Positions 23,669 to 37,000 of a DNA stretch of 64,000 nucleotides are shown piece after piece. A program made the position numbers and the translations under genes. Each line of letters begins with the position of its first letter. Position 1 is the first letter of the stretch. This stretch comes from Timema cristinae (Eukaryota; Arthropoda; Insecta; Phasmatodea; Timematidae): assembly GCA_039000515.1 (NCBI GenBank), contig JBCFYV010001001.1:15377243-15441242 (forward strand). The letters run 5' to 3'. The notes under the pieces are model-generated. The model had not been told where the DNA came from. It saw only the letters and a program-made list of their open reading frames with translations, and made no database searches.

Positions 23669-24229
23669 GGTGTCAGCCTAGTTATCAGGGTAAACAATAT
23701 TTTCAGCTGGGGTTGTTGAGTAATAAACGGCATAAACCACGACATAAACATAAACATTCGCCCCCGTCGTGCGCTTGGAGCGTTGATTGGGTCCTGCGAT
23801 TCGTTCAGTCACAGATGTTGGTGAGCATAGTGCGTCCATCATTATCATTATTACATGAGGGTGTTGTATTTTAATCCATACATCCACAATCTAAACATAT
23901 TTAACATTAATAACATGACGTGCAAACTTTTACTTACCCACGTAACGAGATCGTCGACTTCCTACCGCGAGCTATTGGACCCCTCGATACATTTATCGGA
24001 GGTGTACGAGACTCGTCGATTGAAAAATCGTTCAAAAGGAAATACGGGATCGCACTTTGCTCGTAAAGAGAGTCTTGTGTGGTGAACGACATGACAACTC
24101 TCTTTCGAAAGTTACGGAATCCCAGGGAGTGAGCGACGCAAGGACCAATCGCTAAAACGATAAATACCGCAATGTTGGTGCTGCTAGGGCGACTTGACGC
24201 ATTTGGTTCACTGACATGTTAAATCCTTT

Positions 24230-25505
24230 GGCCCTGTCGATTGCAAGTTTAAAACCTATTTTGTGGGATGGTGGGTGAGAGGGTGAAAGGCGTGGCGTGG
24301 CTTCACAACCGACCAAAGTATCCTTCCGCCCCGACAAGAACAGATGGATCATGGAAAACATAGATAGCACAATCTACCGGACAGGTCTTGTGGAAAAAGC
24401 ATACGTTTGGAAATATCAGTTTTCTCGAAAATGAGTGAAATATTTACATTAATCTTTTCAACACCCCTTCTAAGATAATGTATTGTAAACAATATTCCGT
24501 CTTAATTCATGTATTCATGAAGATGGCGGAGTATTACGATTCGTGCGTCCCCTCACAGCAGGTTTTATAGCCACTACGATGATATATGTCTTCAACTAAA
24601 TTCTTATTTGTTCTCCATGATTTCACTACTGAACTTTCTACACCAATATTTTGTTCTTGTCATATATTCCTAATATATTTCATTCCTGCCAGTGCTCGAA
24701 TCCCGATTTTTTTCCCCCACAATATGTTACTAACCTAAAGGCTATTATGCCACAATGTTCACAGCTTGGAATTATAAATTATCTAGGTACCAGATAGGTA
24801 GGAATTTTTTTTTATTCACAACTGCCACAATTAAAATATATATGCACACTGATTACTTGAGTCTTAGATGTTTTAAATTTCTTTGTACTTAACCATATGA
24901 TTTTTTAAAGTTTTTTTATTTCACTAAAAACTAAAATAACAACAAAAATTTAGGTAATAATATCTTTTATGATGGTTTTATTTGACAAACTTTCTTTTTA
25001 CATTTATGTTCAACACTTCTGGTGAGATTGTTGGTTATTTTCAAGGCCATAATAAGAATACTTTTACTTATAAGTATCACTTAGCTCACTGGCGTCCATT
25101 CTTTTTATTACCCTTGTATTTAGTACTACACGACGGGATCCGACTGAGTATGCTCGATTTAATAATAGGGGTCTCTGTTTTCTCTCTCTCTCTCTCATCT
25201 CCCCCCCCCCCCCCTCATATTGTTACAGTATCGACGTTTATTAATTGTTTTATTTTTTTATTTTCTGTTATAAAGCCGGCAGTTTTCTATTGAAAAATGT
25301 AAATTTTATCGATGTGTGATCACTTTTAAAATTACAGAGGAAGTGTGTATATAAAAAGTATAACTTACATCAACATGATTTTATTCTTGAACAAACCGTT
25401 TCCGAAAAGAAAATTGCAAAACCATAAACATTCTTGAAGATAACCGTTTGTTCCCATGGTTATTCATTTACATGCCAAATGAAAAAGGCCAATCGCCTTA
25501 ACCAC
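24230..25505. repeat. Dispersed repeat split by a TIR element
   Basis: The outer parts, about 24230-24483 and 25228-25505, match about 35166-35445 and 35442-35645 end to end, including 'aaacctattytrtgggatggtgg', 'ccggacaggtctt', 'cttctaagataatgtat' and then 'cgaygtttattaattgt' and 'cttgaacaaaccrtttccga'. The inner 744 bases are missing from the other copy. Confidence 0.8.
24484..25227. mobile_element. 744-bp TIR element with GTAT target duplication
   Basis: Starts TGTAAACAATAT and ends ATATTGTTACA, inverted with one base difference, and is flanked by GTAT at 24480-24483 and 25228-25231. The matching repeat at 35166-35645 has a single GTAT at 35442-35445 and no insert, which marks this as an insertion. 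No transposase frame is seen. It includes a (CT)n and a C14 run near its right end. Confidence 0.8.
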
Positions 25506-25561
25506 ACAGCAGAGCACGGCAGGGAAATTTTAAAATAGAATGATATTGTATTACTTTTTTT

Positions 25562-25695
25562 TTTCCATCCTGTTCCATTTCAGGGGATCCCTTCATCCTG
25601 GGCCTCGTGCCCGAGTACTTGTTGCATTTGCCTTGTTACGGAACTGAGGCGTGTAACCCTAACGGGTAGTAAGGCACTGTGCCGATAGAAAAGAA
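25562..25695 (+). repeat. SINE-like repeat with the shared tail
   Basis: 'aggggatcccttcatcctgggcctcg' then 'aggcgtgtaaccctaacgggtagtaaggcactgtgcc'. The 3' part matches the tail of SINE families A and B, while the 5' part is different. Confidence 0.6.
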
Positions 25696-25999
25696 GAAAT
25701 AATTATGTGAACTATTTATGTTTCAAAAAAACTTATAAATAAATATTTGTTTTCAGTTTTGTTTGAATAACACTACCGTAATATTTTGAAACCAACTCTT
25801 TCGATTGAGGGGTTCAGGACGAGATAGTATCAAGCCTAATTTTTTGTAAAAAAAATATATTGAAAATTTGATCAAATTTTCAAATCTTATTTTGCAGCTA
25901 CGGGCAATTACTATAAACCGATACAATTGACATTGGACACTATAATATATTAAGATGTTGCTGAAACCAGTCAGCTCATCTTTTTTCTTTCTCAGACAC

Positions 26000-26640
26000 C
26001 TCGGAGAGAAAGTATTGTGATCGTAAAAATAAACCGGGAGATTTTGATAAATGTCGACGTTTCATGACCCCTTGAAACCAAAAAAGGTGTTTTTGCAATG
26101 CCTGTCTGCACCTCGGGCTAGAGCCGAAACTATTTTACCGATCTAGCTAAAACTTGGTAGCTTGGGTTTTCATAAGGTCCCCTCAAGGGGTTTTTGGAAT
26201 TGGATATCTAACCCTAAATTTAAGGGCATTTTACTGAAGGACAAAAAGAGAATAAATCGATTTTCTTGAAATTTTCTATAACGATTTTGATTAAATTTTA
26301 TATCTTAGCCCTGTTTATAATTATAAACAAAATGGCAATTCTCATTTTCTCATGAAAATTACTTTGAGGGTACCGTACTTAACATGGGAGAAATTTATCC
26401 AATTTTCATCATATACCCGAAACTAATAAATCATTGTAAAGTTTTATTACTATTATGGATAAAAGTTTTTTTTACTTGAAATATATTTGTATAAACCCAA
26501 TAGCTTCTGAGCTACAAGCAAATATATATACACTACTTTTTAATTCAGGTCCTTGAAAATGAATTTGATTCTTTTGCTCTTTGGTGAACAAAGAGGTTTC
26601 GCTTCTCGCAATTTTTCTGTAACAATGTTACTAGTTCTAA
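26000..26640 (+). repeat. Dispersed repeat (about 0.6 kb), copy 1
   Basis: Blocks 'catgacccc', 'tctgcacctcgggctagagccgaaac', 'aaggtcccctcaaggggtttttggaattgg', 'ttactgaaggacaaaaag' and 'cattttctcatgaaaatt' recur in the same order at 59100-59790 and in reverse at 33865-34345. No coding capacity was seen. Class unknown. Confidence 0.7.
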
Positions 26641-26649
26641 TGCCATAAA

Positions 26650-27620
26650 GTAAGTAAGTAACAGTTTATATTATTTTAATCGATGATCTTTGGTGTAGTG
26701 TTTCTACAACAATGTGTATATCTATTATTTCAATTTACAAATCTTACGAGTTTTTTTTTGTAAATGTCTCTTTTAAGATAAAACTGGAGGAAAGTCTAAC
26801 CTCATAATTTATTTTCCGTGTGTTGGACAATAGACAGCAGTAATAACCAAAGAGGTATTGACTCAGTTTTGACGAAAATTAGGGTTGACACTAGGTTGCC
26901 CAAACCCCCTCGATTTATGTTTGGTCACGAACTGTTTCGTTTCAACACAGTACTAATAATTTGATTAATCTCGTCTAATTTTGTTTGATGCTCGCGTAAA
27001 AAGAGTTGTTATTAACTATTCAAAGTGTGGTTTATTAATGAATTACCGGTCACATCAACTTTGTCTAATAACAATATGACAGTCGGTTGTTTGCGTAAAA
27101 GAAGTGATGGACAGGTACATGAATTAATTCATCGTCAAGAAAGATAAACATTTAACAAATATGACTAAATGGTAAGTATTTAAATCGATTTTCTGAACAT
27201 TCTTAAGTATATTATTAACACAAGAAGAGGGACAAGAGTTTAAGGTACGAACGATACTGATATTGGGAGTGTTGAATCTAATTACGTAACTACTATTTAA
27301 TCATAATAAAAACTGTCTTTTACTAACAATTTTTGTTTTTATTTGCTGCTAATAAAATTACTCTGAATAAGTTTATTTTTTCAATCTATATTATATTTTT
27401 AGTGTGATATAATTATATTATATATATTTTAAAGAAAATGTATGTGGGAAACATTTCAGGAGCGTACTTTATAACTTTACGCCTTTACTGCGTACATATA
27501 AACATAGTTTAACTAGAATATTTATTATTAAATATTAAGTGTATTACTTAGAATTATTAATTCATCAGGTAACATTGCAAAGAGAACAGTGTTGTCATTA
27601 TTATTATTATTAATTTTTTT
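26650..27620. other. Intergenic, nothing recognised
   Basis: AT-rich sequence without a convincing frame, RNA gene or member of the repeat families seen elsewhere in the window. Confidence 0.5.
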
Positions 27621-27629
27621 TTTTTTTTG

Positions 27630-27832
27630 CATCCTACTATCCGTTCGGGTTATCTGCATATTTACGACTGTGGGTTAAGTAAGAATAAAGTAGAATTTAA
27701 ATAAAATTTATCCACATTTGCGTGAAGATAAAATGGAAAGACTTTAAAAAAATCCTCAGTACCCAACCAGGATTGGAACCCCGATCTCCGTATCGGAAAT
27801 TTAGTCTATTGCGAGAGTGACGCCCTTTAGGA
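27630..27832 (-). repeat. SINE family A
   Basis: 'tactatccgttcgggttat', 'tccacatttgcgtgaag', 'ccaaccaggattggaaccccgatctcc', 'ttagtctattgcgagagtgacg'. Its head end abuts the hAT-like element that starts at 27833. Confidence 0.75.
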
Positions 27833-28140
27833 CAGCGGTGTTCAACCTTTTTTGGTGCGCGTACCTCCAGATATAATTTATCTTCAACTTTGAACACCCA
27901 GACATTATTTATTTTTTAACTTTGTACCCTCAAAATTGTTGGTACATGATTCAAGTTATGTATATTCTATAATATACATATAAAATAAATTTAAAACAAA
28001 AATGTTTTAAATAATAGGTTTGAAATGATAACTTTATAACTATGTATATAGATAAATAGTTTTTAAATTTTATGTACCCCACTAAAATGTGAGTAGTGTA
28101 CCCTCGGTGGTACGCGTACCCCAGGTTGATTAAACCACTT
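27833..28140. mobile_element. Small hAT-like TIR element (about 308 bp)
   Basis: Left CAGCGGTGTTCAACCTTTTT, then 'ggtgcgcgtacc'; right end read inward AAGTGGTTTAATCAACCTGG, then 'ggtacgcgtacc'. Inverted over about 30 bases and related to 14933-15894. Flanking octamers match only in part. Non-coding. Confidence 0.65.
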
Positions 28141-28149
28141 CCTTTGACA

Positions 28150-29840
28150 GTGCTCAGAACATTATAATGTATAAATTCACACAATAATAATTGGTCTACA
28201 TTTTCGGGAGAGACAAGCCTACAAATAACACGTATCTTTATTTTCGTACACACGGCGGAAAGTTTTGAAACATCTCGTTAAAAATTTAAGCTTTTAGGTT
28301 ACTTTTATGAAAACAAAAATTACTGAACCTTTTTATAGACTATAATTATAGATTCTTGAGATATATGTCTTCTTATTAAAAATATATTTGTAGATTATAG
28401 TGATAAAATGGTTTCTTAAAGAAGCTATCGATCATATTGTCCGGGCTAATTTTTTTAAGTCTTTCTACAAACATAATTATAATTTTTACTAAAATAACAA
28501 TAAGTTAGTTATTTGTTGCAAAACATTTTATATTTTTAGTCATAAGATTGTTCGATAAAGGCGAGTTCTTGACTATCATATTTGTATTAAGATTACTTTA
28601 TATATTAAAAAAAAAGTTATATTTTGCATGCGACTATAATGTTGATGCCAAGCTGAGAGTTGAATTTTTACAATTCATCTTTGAGACATTCGAGCCAGCC
28701 CCATGATATATACAAGCAGGGCTTTATTAAATACAAGCGACACATACAATCGTCTCACTTTATACATACAAGCTGATCTCTTAACACATACAGAAAAACC
28801 CAGATATTACAAAATTCTATATAATCCAAATAACACTTTTAGGGAAAGGGGGAGGGAGAGGTGGTGGTTGAAAAGTCAAATTAGATATATTTTACTGGTT
28901 AACAAGCTCAAAGTTAAAAGAGAATGGTAAGAAACAGTGATATATGATAATAAATTGTTAATATTTACATGTTGTAGTCATTACAGTTTGTTTTCTTGTA
29001 ACAAAAAAAAAATAATTATTACAGTTCATATTACGTGTTATACATCAGTTAAATGAGAGAAAATATGATTAAAATCATTCAACTATAATCTAGAATTCGT
29101 GAAAATACTGTATCCTTCTATTCTGCCGGTTAATCCAGAAAAGTTTCAGTACTAATTAGTTCGTATTAACAAGGGTATAGTGTACCACTTGAGACATACA
29201 AGAATATTCTTTGAGAAATGTAAGCGTACCCGTAGGACACAAATAATTACTTCTTTAAACAAACGCTACTACGGTTGTTTTTTTGAGAACCATTGTCTTA
29301 AGGTACTGTCCAACCCCCTGAGGTTATAATATCCGTGGCTCTTTTTTACCCAGTGGAGTAACTCGTCCCAATGTGATATGAACAAGGATGACCTACTAAT
29401 TAGTCCAAGGGATGATATCTCTTAGCATGTATTATAAAACATGATAAACCCTTAATGAGGTTATAATAGTGCGTGCAATATCTTGTACAAACATCACAGA
29501 ACGATAAAATCAGCAATGCAACTGACTAGTCTCATGATTTGACCACGATAAATGTCGGTAAATACTGAGCACCCGAAGTTATCTCGCGTTATTTATTTGT
29601 AATGAACCTAGTTTTAAATTTATATCCGCTCTAAACAAGCTAAAAAAATGTACTATAATTACACTATAGTATTATTTAAGGGGGGAGGGGAGGTTGTTAA
29701 TAATTACGGAAAAAACAGTCGACAAACTTAAGGCACTTAACATGGTTTTATGTGTCATTAATTATTTAATATTAATTAACTGTTTACTTACCATTTACGG
29801 GTCAAATTTGTAAAGCAGTTATTTATTTTTTTACAGAAAC
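28150..29840. other. Upstream region of IR paralogue 1
   Basis: AT-rich with no convincing frame or known repeat. A TTTTTTACAG acceptor at about 29827-29836 precedes the ATG at 29857 by 20 bases, so a non-coding first exon upstream is likely, but its donor was not identified. Confidence 0.45.
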
Positions 29841-29856
29841 CCAGGCAGTCCCCTCG

Positions 29857-31019
29857 ATGGATCAAAGAATGTTTAATTTATTACTACTATTGCTATTTTG
29901 TTTAAATACTTACGCCTCAATTTTCGAATTATTAGAGAACCAAAAAAACAATGCCAACAATAAGATCCAACACACTTTAACACGGATGGTTCAGGAATTA
30001 TTTTCACGTTATTTCTTCGAATCGCGCTGCGTTTCTATTATCACAGAAACGTCTGAGATATCCGTAAATGGTGCTCGGACCGGTGCGTTGACTTTAAAAA
30101 TTAGTTTTAGGAAAATCGAAGGCAGTGAAGCTCTTAACAAGGGTGCTACATTTCCTCGGATAAAGTATCAAACCGTGGACGAAATATTACTGGAATCTTT
30201 GAACGCGAGGTGTGAATGTTTCTTGATTCAAGTCCAAAATTGTGAGGAGTTCGTTAAACGAATATTGAATATATCACGAAAAGCAACTCAAAGATTAAAT
30301 AGAAAATACTTGTTCCTACCTAAAACGAAAGAATCAAGCTGTGTTAGTGTTTTATCAATGAAAGAAATGGATTTTATCCCAGATGTAGTGGTCGCTACCA
30401 TAAAAAATACCACGATAGATTCGGATATCAAGATAGATTTGGTCACTCATCGATTTGTCGGAAAAGGGAACGAGTCGATACTGTTAGATGAATGGGATAG
30501 TGGAAGAGAATTCCATCGACGCGGGGACATATTCCCGGACAAGATTTCTAACCTTAAAGGTAAACAACTCGTTTATTCAAGTTTTCACTATCCTCCCTAC
30601 GGCGTGGTTGAAGGGGAACAACACGATCACGTACGATGGAACGGAGACCAGGTTAAGCCTCGAGTTTGCTAGAATGCTCAACGCATCCTGGACGATCGTC
30701 ATCGATGAAGAGAATGAATGGGGAGAGATCTTCGAGGACGAAACTGGTAACGGTATCTTGGGGAGCGTGGTGGAGGACAGGTCCGACGTAGGTTTTGGGG
30801 CCCTCTATCAGTGGCACCACGAGTACCTCCATCTGGATTTCTCGTTCCCATACATCCGGACTGGGGTAACGTGTCTCGCCCCTCGGCCCAGACGTCTGCC
30901 CGGCTGGATGTCCGTGGTGCTGCCCTTCTCCCCCAGTATGTGGGTCGGCGTGGGCATCTCTCTGGTGGTAGCCACGGCGGCGTATCATCTTGTCTTCAAG
31001 GCGTCCCTCAGACTGACAG
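29857..31019 (+). CDS. IR paralogue 1, coding exon 1 (frameshifted)
   Basis: ATG at 29857 opens a signal peptide. N-terminal domain blocks match paralogue 2 (SRYFFESRCVSI, LNARCECFLIQ, ATQRLNRKYLFLPKT). The frame reads correctly to Gly at 30613-30615; one extra G then forces a stop at 30670-30672. Homology resumes one base over with NNTITYDGTETRLS and continues through TM1 to a phase 1 donor GTACAG at 31020. Confidence 0.88.
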
Positions 31020-34000
31020 GTACAGTCATATTCAGATAGGTAATAACCAGGAGCGTGGCGAGTCGTGTTGCCACGGTAAGGAGGGATTGTATAATTTGTA
31101 CCTGGTAACTGTTCTTTTTTTTTTTTTAGCGCCATGTCTTGCTGCCCATTCAAACTGTACACATAAGTAGTCCTTACTAGTTACGCTAGTGAGTTAGGGA
31201 TGAGTAAGGTTGAATTTAGAGGAATTATATCCAAATTCGTGGAGAGGGGAGACCATTTAGGGAATAAACACCCTCAGTACACTCAACCGGGAATCCAACT
31301 CCGATATTTCCATCATCGGCAGTCTTGTCTATTGCGAGAGTGATTCCTTAGACCATGCGATTACTGAAGCAGGCCTGGAAAATGTTCTTAGAACTCAGTA
31401 GAACAATAATTTACTAAAATACACCCCATGTGTCGAATGGGGAGAAAGTGTCACAGGTACACCTTATTTACCCTGAAAGGTAGCAGTCTTACCTTGGCGG
31501 AATATACCATGAACCTATCTAAAAAAAATTGTTGTCGGCCTCAATGGTCTTGACCTCAAAAGTGCTTGTTTCAGGAGCCGATGTTCATGAGTTCAAACAC
31601 AGCTAGGGTTGGTGGAATTTTTCTTGAACGATAAAAATCCGTAACACAACTTTATTCGGAAAAAAAATTAAAGCTGTCGGTCCCATGTCGATTGTGGCTG
31701 TAAAATATCTCTGGAGAGTATGTGAAAATACTTTTTCACCCAAAATTGGTATGTCCTTTCACTCTTGTTCATAGAGATTTCGTGTTTTGATATAATCAAT
31801 CGGTTAAGAAAGTGCACGTTAAATAACTCAAATAAAAATAAGGTATTTTATAGTGGAACTATACAAGATAAGTTGGTTACCTCTGAGGGTAAATGAAGGG
31901 CACAGTTTTAATAAGCTTTTGTACCCTTGGGCCCTGGCAACAACCCACGACATGACAATGGAAATGACTTTATGGATAGCTATACAAGTAACTAAAACAA
32001 TTGCCAGCTCTTTATGCATTAAGTCATTTAATAATATAGTCAGCTTTGACCAGTATCTTTGAAATAGTATTAATGATATAGTAAAATGGAATCACTATTG
32101 ACAGCAAAAAAATAATGTATAATTTTATCTAAAATTTATTTACTAACTTATTCTTACTATAGAATGGTTTGGGCCTAATTCAATGAAACTACATGGTATG
32201 GATTTGCTATGAACCGACAGTACCGTTAACAGAGATTTAATTTTAAATATAGTTGAAAAACTACTCCAGAAATTAAGAATCGAGCCCGGGTCCTTTAGTG
32301 TGCTGAGGCCATAAGGTCTGGGTTTGATTACTGTATCCACGTTTAAAAAATATATATAAATCCAAACTAATTTTATGTACAGTACTTGTGTTGAATAAAT
32401 AAAAATCTAAAAATTTCTTTGACCTCAATTATCCTAGACGGTTGAATGAGAACAACACTACGTTTATATTAGCAGCGTAAAGTTAATAATATAAGCTACA
32501 GTGGCGGCTCGTAGCTAAAATTAGAGGGGTGCTGCTCCAGAAAATGTTTAGCCTCTGTTTTAAAATTATGTAAAAGGGGGGGGGGGGATGTATAAAAAGA
32601 AATTTTATTCAGGAGCATGATAAAATCTTTTAAAAAAAGTATTTTTTACTCACTTTAACTTAAATTGTTACATTTCAAGCTTGATCTATTCATTTAAAAA
32701 TGAAATCCATTATTCTTGTTTTAATTTGAGCAAAAAGTTCTATAATTTTCTCTTGATCTCAGAATGACAATTGAGGAAATTTTTCTCCATTCAAAGTACT
32801 GCAAGCGTATTTAGTCTTTCTGTTAAATAAAAGAAAAAAAATGAATCAAATAGAATATCTGGAAGAAGAATAATAATCTAACTCTACACTCTTCTACACT
32901 TTGTCACATTCAAGAATATGGTACACGGTTTTTAAGCACAACACACGCTGAGTAAAAAAAACTTCCTTCTACCATCACGCCAGAGCCGGCACTGCGAGAG
33001 CAACAGTGCTCTCTTTACCTGGCAGTTCCACCTTCCTCCACACTCCCTTCCTAAGTGCGCATGCGCTCAACAGTCAAACACCACGTCGCTGGCACTGTGA
33101 AGCGCACAGTTCCATACAAAGATCTTTGTATCTTTTTCATAAACTGGGGGATGGCTACTGAAGTACTGACATTAAGCTTAAGGGATAGATATTGTATTAC
33201 AAAAATAAGAAAGAATTAAAGAAAAAATGTTAAATGTTATCGATAATATCAAGTGGAAATAGGGGGTTCTGCAGTTCCGCAGTGCCTATACACGAGCCGC
33301 CATTTATAAGCTACAATTAAATAAGTTTCAATTTATTTTTAAATAAATATATATACACTTTTTTAATATAAATATAATTACTGGTGCGTTAGATATTAAT
33401 ATTATCTCCAATAGTATACTATATTGAAATATTAATTTATTTAGGTCACTTAGGAAAATTAATACAGACCTATATATTATAAACCAATTGTGAATTTTCT
33501 ACAATCAGTCGCACCCGTTTATCTGCCATCTTAATTCTTATAGAGTGAAACAATCTTGTTATTTCTTCCACCTTTCCTTATAAACTCATAATAGTTGAAA
33601 TAGTTGAAATAGTTGGAATTTTTGAATACTCCTCCCGTACAACGGACTGAAAGTTGAAATGTAGGACATGTTGGGAAACGGAGGACGTCTGGTTGCCCTG
33701 CCCATGTCCTATAAGGTTCTCAGTGTTGGCCGTACGGGGGCACCGCATTTTCAAAGGCCTCAACTTGAAAGTATACGTATATATATGCCTATATCTCAGG
33801 AATTATTGGTTTTATAAAAATATAATTCAGATACAAGATATTTATTTTTAATAGTACACAATTTACTAATGATAAGTCTTTTCTTATCTCAAGTAGTTGC
33901 GGAGAAATGATGAAATTTGGAAAATTTCCCTTGTGTAAATTATCCTGAAAGTAATTTTCATGAGACAATGAGAATTTCCATTTTGTTTATAATGATAAAC

Positions 34001-37000
34001 AACGTCTAAATATAATATGTAATCAAAATTGTTAAAGCAAATTTCAAGAAAATCGATTCTTTTTTCTTTTGTGCCCCTTCAGTAAACTACCCTTAAATTT
34101 AGGGTTGGATATATAATTTCAAAATCCCTAGGTGGGACCTTATAAAAACCCTAAATAACAAGTATTAGCCCAATCGATAAAATAGTTTCGGCTCTAGCCC
34201 GAGGTACAGACAGAGAGACAGATGGTATTGCGAAAACAACTTATTTGGTTTTAGGGGGTCATGAAACGTCGACATTTATCAAAATCTCAAGTCCGATTTT
34301 GAGAGAAATTAAGATTATGATCGCATTTTATAAAAGTTTCTTTCTATCAGAATCCTACTATAGTTGCAGATTGAAAGCTAACATTGTACAATGTATTGAA
34401 TGTCACAGCCTCGCTCGATGACAAGTTCTGTTTCCGAGACAACTTGACTCTGGTGGATTGCGCGGTCATTATCGTGGGTTTATTGGTCTGTCAAGTCCCC
34501 AGCAACGAGGAGCGAGTGATAAGGGTTCGAGACCCGGAGAGACACCTCATATCGTGGCTTCTGGTATTGTTTCTGCTGGTATCCTCTAGCTACAGCGGTG
34601 GACTGGCTTCCATTCTTACTGTGCCAAGTACGTGGAATATTGCATTAATTCTATGTACGATAAGTTTAACTATCTAAATGTTTGGTAAGACATCTGTGTG
34701 GCAAAAAATATGTGTCTAACAATACATTTGTAGCAAAGCATGTATGTAGCAAAATAAATGTGTAGCAAGACATGTGTGTAACAATACATGAGTAGCAAGA
34801 ATCATTCATATTCGCTGGCGTAACTGTTATAACTGGACTCCAATGAACACTTTATTGATTAGATTCAATTTCTTGATTAAAGCAATCTATCTTTCTGGAA
34901 AATACAAAAAAAAAAGTTTTTTGTCAACAATAAATATTATACATTATTGGTGTTATTTTATAGTCATCTGTATTAATAAAATGAAGAGTTTGTATGTCTG
35001 TCATGGGCATTGTGAGATATATACCGCACGCAGAGGATCTATTTTTTTACACCCTTTACCTACTGTTTCCAACCTGTGGCCTGGGTCAGTTTTTTATTCA
35101 AGCCCTATATTCTCCACTAATGTCTTTCTAGGCCTGTTGTAGTTTCAGATGTCTTATAATATAACTTAAGGCCCTTGGCCCTGTCGGGTGCAAGTCTAAA
35201 ACCTATTCTATGGGATGGTGGACGGGAGGGTGAAAAGTGTGGCGTGGCTTCATAACTGACCAAAGTATCCTTACGCGCAAAAAAAAAAAAAAAAAAGACA
35301 AACAAATGGATATCGGAAACCGTATAGGGCGCTAGCTACCGGACAGGTCTTGCAGAAAAATCATACGTTTGGGAATATCATTTTTCTTGGGAACGAGTTA
35401 AGTGTTTGTGTTAATATTTTCGAAATCCCTTCTAAGATAATGTATCGATGTTTATTAATTGTTACACTGTTAAAATTATAAAGGAGCTGTGTATATAAAA
35501 AGTATAACTTAATCAACATGCTTCTATTCTTGAACAAACCATTTCCGAAAAGAAAATTGCAAAACAATACAAATTCTTGAAGATAGCCGTTTGTTCCCAC
35601 GGCACTGCATTTCCACACCAAATGAAAAGGGCCAATCGCCTTAATACTAGAACAGGCACAGCATCCAGTTCCCAGTCGTTAATTATTTATCACTGTGAAA
35701 GGGTAAACCCACATTTCACCAATTATAAAATAAATTCAACTATGTCAAGAATCGAACCCGAGACCCTTAGCTCTGTAGAAAGGCATTCTGCTGAATGACC
35801 TTAGGTGTCAGACTGCAAGTAATGGCCTGAAGTTTAAAATTAGCAACCCCTGTGCACGATTGTATGTACATTACCTCGAAGCCAGAATTAATTTTACGTG
35901 AAGAGATTTTTTTTTTTTTCTGATTGAAGCGAAGCGAAGCAAAGCATTGCCCGTGGTTACCATGCAATTCATTACCCAGGGAAACGCTGAGTACTTCTGC
36001 TAGTTGTTAATATTTATAAAATTTAACGGTTTTTCAGATCACATAAGTTAAAGTAAGAATGCATGATGCCATGATCACGATCAACTTAAAGTTAACTTAA
36101 CGTGACTTCACGTAAAGGATCTCCTAGTGTTTTTAAATGGAAGCGATGCATTTAACTTAGCGCTACTTGAAAAGTATCACGTGATCTGGTCAGCCAATCA
36201 TTATGTGAGTGACGTATACAGGGCTATTTATTAATTCATTTGTTGGTTTTATGACCAAGGTCTATTCTTAGCTTTAGTTCTAGTGATCGGACATTTAATT
36301 AAAATAAGCGCTTGTATCGTAACATAATAGAACGTTATAGAACAGACTCAATTCAAATATTGTAAGGAAGTTAAACCCACAAAGCTTTTATTATATAAAA
36401 TGGAATAGTGTATTGCTTTCAAAAAGATACTTGAAATTAAAATATAAATAAACTAATTTAATCATGATTGTAAAAGTATTAAAATCTGCTCGAAACAGTT
36501 TAATGATAAATATTTTAATATCGGTAGAAAACAGTAAACATCCACAAATAATAAAACACTAATACAAACAGTACAAATCACAGATCAAAACACATATTCT
36601 AGAATGGAGATGTTTGGTTCGAGTTGTTACGTTAAGTTACGTAAATCGTGATAACGCATCTGTTTTCTTAAGTTAAGTTAACTTTGAGTGAACGTTACGT
36701 TAAGTTAAAGTTAAGTTGATCGTGATCCCGGCATGAGAGTAAATATAGTAAAGTTTCAAGTTGTCAGATAAGGCTCTTTTTATGAAAATTGAACTGTACT
36801 TGACCCTGGTCATATTTTAACAAACTTGTTTTAAAATACATAAGACCCAATTCGGTGGCCAAAACGGTCTAAGGCGTCACTCTAAGTGTTAAACTGGCCT
36901 GCTGATGACCGGGACATAGGGGTTCGAATCCCGGTTGGGTCTATGGAAGATTTTTTATTTAAACAGTTTCCCATTCTCCTTCCACGCAAATGCAGGTAAA

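Noticed and set aside
30653..31170. Open frames overlapping IR exon 1 on the minus strand and in another plus frame
   Set aside because: Shadows of the GC-richer S1/TM1 coding sequence; no domain and no splice context.
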